Of a DNA stretch of 64,000 nt, positions 10,784 through 22,600 are shown one piece after another. Each line of letters begins with the position of its first letter. Position 1 is the first letter of the stretch. The DNA comes from Rachicladosporium sp. CCFEE 5018 (lineage: Eukaryota; Ascomycota; Dothideomycetes; Cladosporiales; Cladosporiaceae): contig KZ111148.1 of NCBI GenBank assembly GCA_002077045.2, forward strand, positions 1,446,885 through 1,510,884, given 5' to 3'. A program made the position numbers and the translations under genes. The notes beneath the pieces are model-generated. The model worked only from the letters and a program-made list of their open reading frames with translations, searched no databases and was not told the origin of the DNA.

Positions 10784-12070
10784 TCAGCCTTTCTCAGCAC
10801 GGCGGACGAGTCTGAGCACATCTCCGACCAGGTACAGACTCCCAGCTATGATGACTGGTCCGCCGTTGGAAGCCTGACAGGCGGCTATGAGTCCACTCTC
10901 GACATCCGCACCAAGCGATTGCCGTTGGCCGGACTTCGTGTCATTTCTGTTCGTCACCTCCCGCACAGCCTGCAACACTTTTTCCGCAGACATTGCTTTG
11001 ACCCATGGCATACCATCGACTTCGCCAAATTCGACTGTTAGTACATGGTCCTTTGTCTCTACACCAAATCCCATGATCAAAGCAGCTACATCTTTGGTGC
11101 TGCTGGCCGCGAGGACCCAGGTCCTGCGCTTTGCGTCTGGGAAGCGGGTCTCGATAGTCTCGCGGAGTGCTAGTGCGGCGTCTGCGTTGTGCGCACCGTC
11201 CAACAGTACGGCCTCTACCCGGCCTGTGAGAGCGGTGAGAGAGAGCATCTGGCTCCTTCCTGGGTTCGTGACATGCGCAGGTACGGCGAGAAGGGACCGG
11301 ATTAGATTGGAGTAGTGAGGGACAAGCTCCGATGCCGAAGGAGGAGCCGAAGACTTGGGAATTCGCTTTAGTTTCTGGAGGGCCAAACATGTCGAACGAA
11401 AGGCCAAGACCGCATTGGCGCGCTCGTGTGTTCCGAGGGACACGGGGAAGTCGTAGTCTGTACTAGCGGTGTCTCCTGAGGCTGTTCTTGACGCAGAGAA
11501 ATGCACTGGTAGGCCGACGTCAGTGGTTTCGAATTCGCTTCGGGAGCTGGTCACATCAGCTCCAACCTCATCCGCGATGGCTTCGAACACTTCCGCGACC
11601 TCTTCCTGGACGCTATCGCCATACACAACAGGCACGCCCTTCTTCATGATCCCTGCTTTCTCCCTCGCAATCGCAGCCAGGCTATCGCCAAGCCACTCCT
11701 GGTGATCGAGCGAGATAGAGGCCAGCGTCGTGATGAAAGGCTTCGCTCTCGTGGGCGCTCCTTTGCCAGGAGACAGAACGGAAGCATCAACAGGCTGACC
11801 CAAAATATTGGTCGCGTCGCGTCTCCCGCCCATTCCTACCTCTACGACTGCAACATCGACCTTCGCCTGAGTGAAGAGCTTGAACGCAGTTGCCGTCAGT
11901 ACCTCGAACTCGCTCGCGCCGATGCCGCCTCCAGCATTTTGACCTTTGAGCTTGCTCTCAATTCGCTTGTATTCCCCGTCATCGACGACTAGGCCGTCGA
12001 TAGTGATGCAATCCCATCGATCGATCAAATGAGGACTCGTGAATCTGCCGTGAGAGATTCGGGATTGATT
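10784..12070 (-). CDS. FOL3: Dihydrofolate synthase / folylpolyglutamate synthase, copy A, C-terminal part (cut by gap)
   Basis: Adds glutamate to dihydropteroate (folate pathway; Mur-ligase fold). This piece starts at codon AAT next to the N gap and runs through the Mur central and C-terminal domains to AEKG-stop. Visible motifs: FTSPHL, VEVGMGG, LASISLDHQEWLG, EKAGIMKKG, LLDGAHN. The missing N-terminal 55 codons with the P-loop are at 59709-59873. The two pieces (1287 + 165 nt) overlap by the three bases AAT, and 1287+165-3 equals the 1449 nt of intact copy B, so they are one gene separated in the assembly. One odd residue: copy A has GGRRDATN where copy B has the usual GGRLDATN (CGC versus CTC near 11820). 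Confidence 0.93.
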   Translation of the reverse strand, partial: NQSRISHGRFTSPHLIDRWDCITIDGLVVDDGEYKRIESKLKGQNAGGGIGASEFEVLTATAFKLFTQAKVDVAVVEVGMGGRRDATNILGQPVDASVLSPGKGAPTRAKPFITTLASISLDHQEWLGDSLAAIAREKAGIMKKGVPVVYGDSVQEEVAEVFEAIADEVGADVTSSRSEFETTDVGLPVHFSASRTASGDTASTDYDFPVSLGTHERANAVLAFRSTCLALQKLKRIPKSSAPPSASELVPHYSNLIRSLLAVPAHVTNPGRSQMLSLTALTGRVEAVLLDGAHNADAALALRETIETRFPDAKRRTWVLAASSTKDVAALIMGFGVETKDHVLTVEFGEVDGMPWVKAMSAEKVLQAVREVTNRNDTKSGQRQSLGADVESGLIAACQASNGGPVIIAGSLYLVGDVLRLVRRAEKG

Positions 12071-12170
12071 NNNNNNNNNNNNNNNNNNNNNNNNNNNNNN
12101 NNNNNNNNNNNNNNNNNNNNNNNNNNNNNNNNNNNNNNNNNNNNNNNNNNNNNNNNNNNNNNNNNNNNNN
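12071..12170. other. Scaffold gap, 100 N
   Basis: Exactly 100 N, the conventional filler for a gap of unknown size. It joins copy A inside FOL3 to an unrelated truncated DUF1279 gene. Confidence 0.99.
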
Positions 12171-12789
12171 CCGCCTTCGCAGCAGCCTCCTCGATAGCCG
12201 CCCCAGACAGTTCAACAGCCTGCGGTCTCGTGCGGAAGATCCCCAGCACCCACTCTACTGCAGGCTCGACCGCATTCCATACCGGCTCCGCCGCAGGCTG
12301 CAGCACTCTCCATGCCGGAGCGAAGGTCGTTGTGAGCCAGCCCAAGATCGCATGTTCGAGCTTCCCTATACGCTCTGGCCCAGCGAGTCTGACTGCTAGG
12401 AAGCAGAAGGGGAAGTCAATCACTGACAGTCCAAAGTATACGCCTACAGCCACCCATCCATACTGCTTTGAAAGGCGCCTGAGGCGTGCGGTCAAGCCCG
12501 TGGGTTCGGGGGTTTGGATTGCGGGTGCCGGACTTGAGGAATGAGGCGATTGCGTGCTGTTACTGCGGATGCTGCGGAACCGATTCGCTATGCGGTCCCG
12601 TGGAAAGAGCTGCAATAGCAAAGATGTGTTGGATCGTGGTGGCGAATGTTTGGTGTATGGGCGAATTGTGAAGCCTGATCGTGACCGCGGTGGTGCTCGG
12701 AAGGCTGTTCGCTGAAATGTCGTACGAAGGATGTGATCTTGCAAGGGCTTACTCTGGAGTGCATGTGCACCCAGGCGCGATGTGAGCAT
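12171..12789 (-). CDS. DUF1279 / FAM210-type mitochondrial membrane protein, C-terminus missing
   Basis: About 206 residues are visible before the gap. The N-terminus is long, Arg/Ser-rich and free of acidic residues over the first 60, as in mitochondrial targeting sequences. Near residues 100-150 lies the family core, LRRLSKQYGWVAVGVYFGLS followed by VIDFPFCFLAVRLAG, with a hydrophobic membrane segment. Yeast Nat2 and animal FAM210 proteins share this core; they are mitochondrial, with roles in translation or import still debated. The C-terminal residues run into the N stretch, so the end of the gene is not in this assembly. ATG 12789 is the first in frame and fits the targeting sequence. 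Confidence 0.82.
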
Positions 12790-15408
12790 GATGTCCGCCT
12801 CCCTTAGTATCTATAAACCTCATGACTTCATGTCAGCCAGCGATGGGGTCATTCTCAAGCGCCGTATAGAGCTGGCGAAGGTTCGGCCCGCACAACTGCC
12901 TCTAGACGCAGATCTGCCGCATACCGAAGACTACCCGCTGTGCCTTTTGATTTCGGCCTCACTACGATGTTTTCCCTCAATCGAAACTTCAAGGGGTTGC
13001 AACAGTCTGTCGGATGACACCACCGCCGCTGCACCACATTTGTGTCCACTGTATGGCATTGTAACTCACGAGGTTCAGCCGCAAATGTCGTGCATGCGAG
13101 AACTGCCGCGTCCAAGCTCCGCAACACGATGCAGCCCAGAGAGGCATCAGGGCACGATCTCTTGTATCCACCATGCTATGGAGTGTGGATTCATCGGAAG
13201 GTTTCGTCGTCGCAGTGACGTTGTCGAACGCTCCCACGAACGCTCAATACTACCCTACCGACATTTCGTCGTCGCTTCAAACTCGGACTTCATGGATGCT
13301 TGATGCACGCAACGCCGCGCCAATCGCGGCCAGAACAATGCTCTCAATCTTCCTGATCAAGGTGCCTGCTGGCGCTGCGGAGCGAACATATCGCACCTGC
13401 TTCCACGCTTTCCATGTTGCATCGGCGTGCCATACTCGGCAGCCATGAGCGCCAGCAGACAAGCGCATCGTTGAGAGAGGTAATTGCAAGGGGCTCGCTT
13501 CAAGGCATTCACCCAAGCGATGCTGCGTTTTGACGAAATGCCGAATAATGCTTTCACTCGCGGGAGTTGTTGTTCGAGCCACTCCGATAGTAGAGTAATT
13601 TGCAACGTGCATGAATCTACCATACTCAACCGGGACGCTTCCGATGCCATTCGCGACCACGGTAGGTGAAGCAGGCCGCCCTGGCCCTTGAACGCTTCGA
13701 CTCGTGGCCGGATGTTGGTCTCCGGATATGGCCATAGCTTGATGGGGCTGCGCTCGTCCTTCTCTCGTGATCACAGTAACCCAGATCTTGACCCACTCAC
13801 AATGGCGCTGTATTCCTAGAATCCCCAGACACGGTACAGCTGTTGTCAAGACGTCGTTTGATTATGCGCAACAGCTGCATCCATGTCGTACGGGGACAGT
13901 CCTGCATCAGGCGCCGATGTATACCACCTCTAAGCCAGAACAGTCCTGCTAGAACGCTAATTCAACATGGAAAGTTCAGGGATTCTCACATGACTCGGGG
14001 GTCAAAGACTGCTGTAACCTTACAGTTTAGCGTCGGGCGTGTGCAGGGCAATCGATGTGCTGTGCTGCGGTGCCAAAGCGGTCAGATCGACCACTACCCC
14101 AACATGCGCATTGGCTATTAATGTAGAGCCGCAAGGATATGGCTTCACCGACATAAACTGCTCTGTTTCATCCCAAGCGATGTCAGCCATATGATGGCAT
14201 TCCTACGTTGACCATGTATGTCCTGATCCTTCAGTATCACTCTCATTTAGCCAAATGCTAAGGAGGGGTTATTGCGACATCCCACTCTTCGGTTGTATGC
14301 AATGCATGCAAGACACCCGACCACTAAATTCGATTGCCAGGATTGAGACTTGGCTGCTATCGCAAAGCGTATCGCAACTGTGCCGCAATGGTATTGAATC
14401 TGGCTCCCGTGCATGCAGCGGAGCGCGAGCCTCATCCAACGTGCAAGACACGCAGCTAGGCTTGTGTCAATCCAGGCCAGTCAAGCGTCTGTAGTTGCAA
14501 AGTCTGTTTGCCCAGTTGCCGAGAAGACATTCGAATGCGGCAGAGATCTGTCAGTCGTTCGGCCGCTCCGACTTGTCAAGCTAGGCAGATCTGAAGTCAA
14601 AGCCCAAGATGCCCTGTTCCCAGGCTTTGCCATGTGGTAAAGTGGACGCTCGGCTGTTTCTGCGTCTGCGTGGGGCAAATGCAAAATAGTGCCAGGATCC
14701 GCCCTGGTAAGCTTTCCGGCATGCCGCGAGCCTAATCCACTGCAGACGGCAGCTTCAACGCCGCAGAACAAAGAGCAGATCTTGCCGACAAGCGCACTGC
14801 CGCGACGAATGTGGCAGCTCGATGTCGCTATCAGTGTCGCGTGCCGCTAGCACCGGTTGTAGAAGCTGTGGCTCATGGCAGTAAGGACTACATGTCTTCA
14901 CGAAAGTCACTTCGCTCGAACGGAGCCTTCTATCACACCTACTCGCCAACACTGACGGAACAGTCTCTGTCTCCACCAAGCCAAGACTAGCGAGTCGTCA
15001 CCCGTTGTAACCAGAAAGCGGAGTGCAGGCCTCAGCGGAGCTTTCGGGCACTTGTCAGCACAAGGATCCTGTATGCGTCAATCGAGGCGTCTTGGTTCCA
15101 CCTCACGCCAGAGCGTGGCGCGCGGCAGAAGCGGTCGACAACCGAGCTCTGCCATCCTAAGCTTCCATCAGCCTTGGCGTTCTCGACTCGAGTACGGTCC
15201 ACAACTGCGTCTGCTCGGACTCGGAGGGACTGCAGGACCCGCACACCACGCGGCTAGGGATATAGGTGCTGGAGCCACATCGATGTAAGCAGCTCTGTTT
15301 TCGTTCACCCAAGCAATCTCACGCACGTTTCGACTTTCTGCACGCTCGCCTAGCCTCGTCTCGCTTCGCGTCACAGCAGTCAGACGTCACGCACACATTT
15401 ATTTCAGC
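12790..15408. other. Long intergenic stretch without a supported gene
   Basis: 2.6 kb with only short, overlapping frames of mixed composition, none recognisable. Three places (near 13510, 14170 and 15300) share CCCAAGC and, read on the minus strand, IAW(V/D)-type peptides; 14150-14180 and 15275-15310 also share CTCTGTTT just before it. This may be decayed coding repeats or chance. No tRNA or inverted repeats were seen. Confidence 0.5.
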
Positions 15409-15813
15409 ATGTGTGCACCGCTGCCTTCTTCTGCCTATCCAAGTCCACCGTCCCTGCCTACGACACCCTATGGACATTCACCATACAACGCAATTCTTGA
15501 ACATAGACTACCCTTCGTTATGGGAGGCACCGAACAAACCAGCGTCGATGGAGTCGGCGTGCTTACTTACCAACGTGCCATCGACATAGCCCGGAATACT
15601 GAGGGCGATCTCGATGCCAACGTCGCTGATTACCTTGAGTCGGCAGTCAATCAGATTCAGTCAAACCTTGACAACTACCCCGACTCATACGTCTTCACGA
15701 AGGACGAATTTGCCGTCTTCAACTACTTCCGTCAACGCTTTTCTGGCGCGGCCGCGGAGCACGCCGTCGATCGTTACTGGAGGACCACGCACGCGGAGAG
15801 CAGTCGCAGTTGA
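15409..15813 (+). CDS. Small protein of unknown function
   Basis: 134-residue frame, not recognised by family. After a Pro/Ser/Tyr-rich start (SAYPSPPSLP) it becomes an acidic, aromatic, helical segment containing LTYQRAIDIARNTEGDL and FAVFNYFRQRFSGAAAEHAV, which has the composition of a real protein. No signal peptide or membrane segment. A clean intron signal (GTAAGT near 15831 to CACAG near 15878) follows the stop, so the transcript may have a spliced 3' end, or the gene model may continue in another frame towards the PNGase A gene. The next gene starts 191 bases downstream on the same strand. Confidence 0.5.
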   Translation: MCAPLPSSAYPSPPSLPTTPYGHSPYNAILEHRLPFVMGGTEQTSVDGVGVLTYQRAIDIARNTEGDLDANVADYLESAVNQIQSNLDNYPDSYVFTKDEFAVFNYFRQRFSGAAAEHAVDRYWRTTHAESSRS

Positions 15814-16004
15814 GAGCCATTGGTAAGTCGATGCCTGCGACCTAGTGCGAGCGCACAAGATTGATATTGTGTCACAGCCTCGCATCGGACTTAACTCCTT
15901 GGATCGATAAAATCCGTTTTACTGGACAAGCTGCAGCCCTGAGCACCGCGTGTCTGTTCCTTACCGAAGCGGCGAAGAAAGCGTTAACTACAATCGTCAC
16001 CATC

Positions 16005-18230
16005 ATGTCCGCTTATCATCTAGTCGCAGATGCTGAGAAAGCCAATTTGTCAAGATCTAATGATCTCGTTAGCAATCTCGCGGTGGGATGTCGTGGCGCG
16101 AACCACACGGGATGCGGGGCGCACTGTCGCTATGAATCGGCAGACCAGCCGATCGCGTCTTTGCGGCAGCATCGACTATGGAAGATCACTGCAGCCACAC
16201 TTGCAGCTGGCCTGATATTCACGCTATGTGTGATGACCAACCGGTTTCACACCGGAATCAAATTGAGCGGCGTGCTAGTCCAGCCTCGGTCATCACGCCA
16301 ATATATTCGCGCTGCGACGGTTTCTCTCCTCGAAGTTTTCCAGGTCTATCCTCCCGTACTTACTGTAATTCCCGACGGCACACTCGAGATCACAGATGGC
16401 TCAAGCACAGCCACGGTTGCCATCATTGACAACCATCGGAAGAGTTGCCAACAGACGCTGGTCTCGTACTCCTTTGCCTACTCCTACGGTCAGCCGTTCG
16501 TTGGCAAATACACACCTCCGCCATGCTCGTTCAATCGGGTGACATGGAACCTCACGGTCACGTCGCGTGGGCGACAATTCGACAGGCTCGGGATTGTGTA
16601 TCTGGGCGACACCGAAGTCTTCCGCACAAGCACTGCGGAGCCGACTGCGAACGGCATCGAGTGGACTTACTTGAAAGACATGACTAGCTACTTGTCGCTC
16701 TTCAAGCAGGACCAGAAAATTGTATTTGATCTTGGGAACCTCATCGATGCGACGTACACAGGTGCTTTCAACACGACCCTCACGGCATCATACTTTACCG
16801 CGTCGGACTCGATCACGCCGGCGGACGTGATTCTGTCAGTTTCCGCCCACAAAGGCTCGTCTGGTGGAGCCAGTGTGTTCACTGTACCTTCCGACGTAGC
16901 ATCGCGGGGACTCACCCTGCCGCGAAACGCCTTGAAGGCTGTATTTACCGTTGCCGCGACTGGGCAGAGTCAGGAAGAGGTATGAATACTTGGAGCGTCA
17001 ATAATGCGTATGCAAGACACTGACAACGTCTAGTTCTGGTGGTCCAATACTTTGCAATCGGAAATCAACACGTTCCCAGAGTACGGCACTCTGTACGGCT
17101 ACTCGCCTTTTCGCGAGGTTCAAGTCTTCATCGATGGCATGCTGGCGGGAGTTGCTTGGCCCTTCCCCATCATCTTCACTGGCGGTGTAGTGCCAGGCCT
17201 CTGGCGGCCGGTGGTGGGCATTGATGCTTTCGATCTGAAAGAGGATGAGATAGACATTACACCATGGCTTCCCTTACTTTGCGATGGCAACGCGCACAAC
17301 TTTACTATACGAGTCTCTGGTCTGAACGACTCTGGAAATGGCACCGCGACGCTATCCGAGACCACCGACTCGTACTGGCTGATCACTGGCAAGGTGTTCG
17401 TGTGGCTTGACAAGCCAGGTCATGTCACCACAGGAACGCTGCCCTCGATGGTCCAGCCAGCTCCAAGCTTTCAGGTCTCTTCTGCCGTCGGTACTGTCGG
17501 CAATGGTACCAACAGTACCCTCAGTTACTCAGTCAAGGCACAGCGCAGTCTATCCTTCCAGAGCATGATCAACACATCGCGTGGACGGAAGACCGCGTCT
17601 TGGCGACAGAGCCTTGCCTTTTCGAACACTGGAGTATACACAGATGGTGCAAACACACAGGTCAACACACAACAGACGACAGGCTACGATGTCTCTTCCA
17701 GCGGCTATGCGAAGCACTTCAGCTATCCATTGTATGCTTATTCGTCGTATACCACACAGGTCGACAATTTCACCATTCAGGCTACAATCAACCGAGGGAA
17801 GAACGTACAGACTCTGGGCCAAGGAGTGTTCCCGTCAGGGCTTGAGAGTTTCTCAGCATCTACTGCCGTGCATTCGATCATACCGGCCTTCCAGGGCGCA
17901 TCCCTCTCTACCACCCAGAATGGGAACGCGATTTACATTGCGAATACCACCTCCAGCACATCTTCGAGCTTTGGTACTAGGGAGCAGGACATGACCTTCT
18001 CCGGCGTCACTACTGGTTCTGGCGCGGATCCGTATGGCTTCCCAGCGATCTCCGGTTCCCGCGAGCTGTTCAAGAGACATGTGCTAGCAGTCAACGGTAC
18101 GGTGGTGGCGGACACGGAGACGCTTGTGGGCAGTCCTGTCGGGCATCAGCACGGAGGGCAAGGCAGTGGACGTGGCTTCGCATTGTCGGGACTGCCAGGA
18201 CGGGGTCGCAAGCATTCGGGACTGCGTTAG
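16005..18230 (+). CDS. Peptide-N4-(N-acetyl-glucosaminyl)asparagine amidase A family (PNGase A)
   Basis: Removes N-glycans from glycopeptides; fungal members are secretory-pathway or wall-associated. 723 residues, exons 16005..16979 and 17034..18230; donor GTATGA, acceptor CTAG, in phase. One hydrophobic segment near residues 60-80 (ITAATLAAGLIFTLCVM) gives a type II membrane topology. The PNGase A region follows: SFAYSYGQPFVGKY, NLTVTSRGRQFDRLGIVYLG, then FWWSNTLQSEINTFPEYGTL after the intron, FREVQVFIDGMLAGVAWPFP, and a beta-rich second half with many N-glycosylation sites. ATG 16005 was chosen over the in-frame ATG at 15861 because the 48 residues before it overlap a likely acceptor of an upstream intron. 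The last 35 residues are Gly/Arg-rich and unlike the rest; a late frameshift is possible. Confidence 0.82.
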
Positions 18231-19685
18231 TGTCGCGTCTCTGCCATGCTATGGGCCTCGAGCATGCCATGGATGTGGAGAGTATTGGTTCGACAGGCCT
18301 GGCGGAAATCTGGGATGACCGAGCATAGGTGACACGCGCCTCTTTGCGGCGTCATGCTTCAGCACAGTCCGCTCCACCAAGCCTGCTGCATTTCCATCAG
18401 GTTCCCGTCAAGTCTGCCTAACGATCGTGCCAATTACATTCACCGTCCTATCCGTCGTCGTGTATCGCCAAGACAAGCAGTCCAAGTTGACTCGCAGAGT
18501 TCATACTACCCAAAACTCTACTATAGCATCATGTTCGGCCTGTGCCGAGAGCTCTGCTGATCCTTGGTTTGCAGAGCGGGCGATGCTATTCTGCTACAGC
18601 ACTAAACTCCATCTTGCTGTTCCTCCGAGAAGCTTTCTTCGCCGTAGGGCTCTGCGGCTCTGACCAAATGCTATTCGGCCACACGTCACACATCATGTCA
18701 TGCCTGCATCAACATTCAACGTCGCGAGCTAGGTTGAACATCGCCCCGACTGCGTACCGAAGCCGATGCAGATTCGATGATCTGCTCAGACCACCATCTA
18801 CCGTTTTCTCGCCAACGTCTCCACCTCATGGCGTTCTAAACTCGCAAGCACGAGTCCTAGTCTCACCGGGTCCCACTCCTGCATCACTTCTGCGTGTATA
18901 TCCGGATATACTCCATCGTCTGTATTCCCGCCTAGCGTACTTGTATCATCCCACGGCAACGTCACTGCATATAACATGCATGATGTGCCAAGTGGAGCTA
19001 CGGTACGAATGAGCCGGTGATTGCGGAGTCTGCATCACTCTGCTTACAAAAGAGAAAGATGAGGTGGAGTGGCTTGACGAGCTTGATGCTTGGTAGCGAA
19101 GTCAACGGAGAAGTGGGGGAGCATTGGTCAATTGGAGGCGTTGTCAATGGGTTGCTTCATGGACCGTGGGTGGAAATGTTTCATCCTGTGAAAAGCTCCA
19201 AGGGTCACGCTCGATAGTGCATGGTTGTGGAGATACATGGATCTCGAATGCATTCGCAGAAACTTTGAGCATGGTAATGAATTAGAGCCACGGTGCGCAG
19301 ATATCTGCATGAGCGCCACTGAACCTTACAATGTAATAGACTTCCGTCTATTTACTCGGAGATGCTTGGAAGGCTGGCAAGGTCGCTCGTGTCATTGATG
19401 ACGGTGTCGCATGGGCCTTCGCCTCGAGGTCGGTGTGAAATATGACTCGAGATCTGTTGTACGCCAGTCGATGGAGTCTCCACTGCTCTTTGTAGCATAA
19501 GAGCTATTCTGTTGGGCAATGTAACCGATATGCATGCAGTTGCCAGCTCAAGACCCCGACTCCAGCCTAGAACCTTTCCCAGCGTGCCAGAAGACCACGC
19601 AAGTCCCACACATTATTGCCCACCAAGACTCTTGCGCGCAACACTGTCCCCTTTCATATCGTCAGATCAGCTCATCGCTTGCATA
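18231..19685. other. Convergent intergenic spacer
   Basis: 1.45 kb between the 3' ends of the PNGase A and PHD genes. The largest frame (18542-19012) has no recognisable motif or gene-like composition. Nothing else seen. Confidence 0.55.
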
Positions 19686-22600
19686 TCACGCTCCGTAGCC
19701 TGTCACATACACGCCCAGTCCCCGGGCCAGTCTTCCACTCTCCATCCTCACTTCTTCTTTAAACGCCAGATCTCCTTCGTAGAGGATCTTCATGACAGGG
19801 TCCTCACTTAGCCCCAGCAGTTGCTCGAAGCTCGCAACCTCTCTCCTCTCGCCTCCATCGTCAGTCCCATCCTCCTCCCAAGGGTACGGATCATCCGGCT
19901 GAGCATCAACAATGGCTCTTGGCCGCTTCTCTGGTGACACAGTGGAACGTTTCACCGGCGAGGCGGCTTGGACTGGAAGATGGAACGGTTCGAGGCGAGA
20001 GTAGCAAGCGGGCTTGCCACACAATTGCTTGCGTGTGAGTCGAGTGCTTGGTGTAGTGCTGCTCGATGCGTGACAAGGGTGGTACTCAGGCCATTCGGTA
20101 AACAAAGAGCGGGCTGAGAAGTCCAACTGAGGGCCTTGTTGGGCAATGTAAGTAGCTAAACCAGTCTCCTCAGCAGTTGTGGCAAGCACTGGCTTCTTCT
20201 TCCCATCTTGAATGAAGACGAGATGCGGCCGCGGCTTCATGTCTGCAGGTCCAGTCGACTGGCGTACAGTTGCGCTATCCGGTACCACAGCTGGTTTCTC
20301 GCTAGTGGTTGCTTTTCTCTCAATCATATTCGCCCGTGGAGGGCGCTCTGGTTTGATGACGAGCATGGGAATCTTCGTCTTCGCAGGAACGGGAGTAGAC
20401 TTGGAGCTAAGCGTAGTCGTCGAAGCTGAGGGTGTCAACTTCCGTCTTTTCTTCACGATCGGTTCTTCCTCCGACGATGTATAACCAGTCAGTGGTGTAT
20501 CTCTTGTGCTGAGACTTCCGTAGAGCTTCGACAGCTTCTCTGCGAGCGGCGTGTCTGCACGACTCGACTCAAGACTAGACGCTGCTTGACTGCCTATCTT
20601 CCTCTTCCTACTCCGTACGGTGTGTTGAGGCTGCTCCTTGCGAGTCGATATGCCCGTGGGTCCGCTGGACAATGCACGACGCGGTTGAATCGGCTGCTTG
20701 CGCTGGGTGTCCCAATGCCACATCTCATCAACTTTGCCAGGCAACAACTCCCACCAGCATCCAGTCCCAATCCCGCCACTTCCAACAGTCCACTCATACT
20801 GCCTCCAGTAGCCTATATTCGGCCCTCTTGACTGGCCCGTCGAAAGCAAAGCGGTCAAGGAGTTCTCCCAGTCGCCCTCGCCGAGTTTGTAAGTCGGGAT
20901 ATTGTCAGCGACCCATTTGTTCACCCCCACGCTTTGCAGTCTATAGCCCGTAGCACTGGCAAGTGCCATGCCTACTAGGGGGAACCTGGCTGTTCGGCGC
21001 GGCCTTTTGTGCGAGTCTCCCAACTGATCTTTGATCCGGGCAAGATCCTCCTCCGTCCAAGCCGGGGTCTGTGTCGCAGGACTGGAAGCTGAGGCGGTAC
21101 AGTCATCGCTAGATGTTGGCAGAGCAGGTTTGCTCTGAGGCACTCCTGCTGATCTAGGGTCCTCAGATGCAGGCAGAAGATCTGCGGAGGATACTACGTG
21201 ACTGCGCAGTGGCAAAGTCTTGCCACGTTGCGCCTTAGTAGGAACGTCAACGGCATCCAAGCGCTGCTCAGGCTTGTCGAGATCGGGCATGTCGTCAAGT
21301 CTATTAGCTTCCGAGGGGAGTGTACCTTGAGCTATACTGGCGTTCAAGCTTATAGCACCCCCCACGCGTGACAGAGGGGTTGATAGCCCCGGCACAGCGG
21401 TACTGATTTTGGCCGCCCTTTTGCCTAGCACGGCCTTGAATCCACCGCGCTTCGCCATCGCGGGCCGGGCAGACTTTGTACTTACGCTGTCGAGTACTTT
21501 ACTGCGAGAGTTGGCTGCGGCTGGGGGAGGGTGTGTCGGATCTGCAGGAACGTCCACTGTCTTCATAGCTGTATCCTTTTTGCGAACAGGACTTTTTGGT
21601 GCAGCCTCCACCGGCACAGGATGAGTATCATGTGCGGTCTCGACTGAGCCAGCCTGCACGATCTCACCGCACTGACGTGCAAGGGTCGGCGTCTTGTCAG
21701 GCGTCTGCTGCAGGGTTTTGCGCGTAGGATTCAGTTTACCGGTTCCCGACTTGGGCGTAGGCGCGACAACTGGTGCAGCCGCAAAATTGGTCTCGACAAG
21801 CTTGTCAGCTTCCTTCCCAGGAGAAGAACTGACAGGCACGTGTCCTGACTTTCGCAACAGCGGTGTTGTGATTGCTCCGGGCGCCATCGCTTCAGCCGGT
21901 CTGCGGGACTCTGTCGCACTAGGTGCAGAGGCTGGAGCACTGGGTGAAAGTGTCTGTATGACAGTCCTTGTCAATTGTCCAGCAGTGCTCAGCCCATCCC
22001 GTTTCCTGACACAGCTATTGCAGCTCCAGGGGCGGAAGTGATCTGGCCCGAGTGTAGGGGCGTTCGTCCCATTGTGGCAAGAGTGGTGGTATTGCTTGGT
22101 GCAGGTTGAGCACTGTACGAGTCCAGTCGGCCTATACGCAGCATCTTGTTTGCAGACGAAGCATCGTTCGCGACGACTCTTAGTCGCCGAAGACTGTGTT
22201 CTGCTGCTGCTCACCACGGAGGACGTATCCTCCTGGGGTCGCTTCATTGTGCTGGACATTGGGCTTGCAGGTCGTCCTATCGGTGAGAGGGCTTTGGGTG
22301 ATGACTTGGCGACGGGCCCCTGGACGCTGCCATCCGACATTCTGGTGTAATGAGACTCCAGTCCTTCGGCACGTGCGTGACGTGCGGCAAGCCATTTCGT
22401 ACGTGCAGCGCCCATCAAGCCGTTGACATGACAGGTGAGTCTCAAGCGATACTGCTTTGAAAAGATGATCCCATCGTAACTACGGAAACATTGGTCAAGG
22501 AGACGCTTCCCCTCCGCATCTTCCGCGAATATAACGTAGTAGCCGACAGCGTCTCTCACAACCTTTCTAGCACCGGCAGGTGAGAAGAAGCGTTGGAGCC

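Larger units (their letters stand above)
1..12070. repeat. Homeologous block, copy A left part (partner 31658-43724)
   Basis: Seven genes in the same order and orientation as 31658-43724, with matching exon borders. Identity by eye ranges from about 70% (start of the lipoate ligase gene) to about 99% (5' half of FOL3). Spacers differ by small indels. The block is too long and gene-rich for a transposon; it is a diverged duplicate of a chromosomal segment. Confidence 0.95.
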
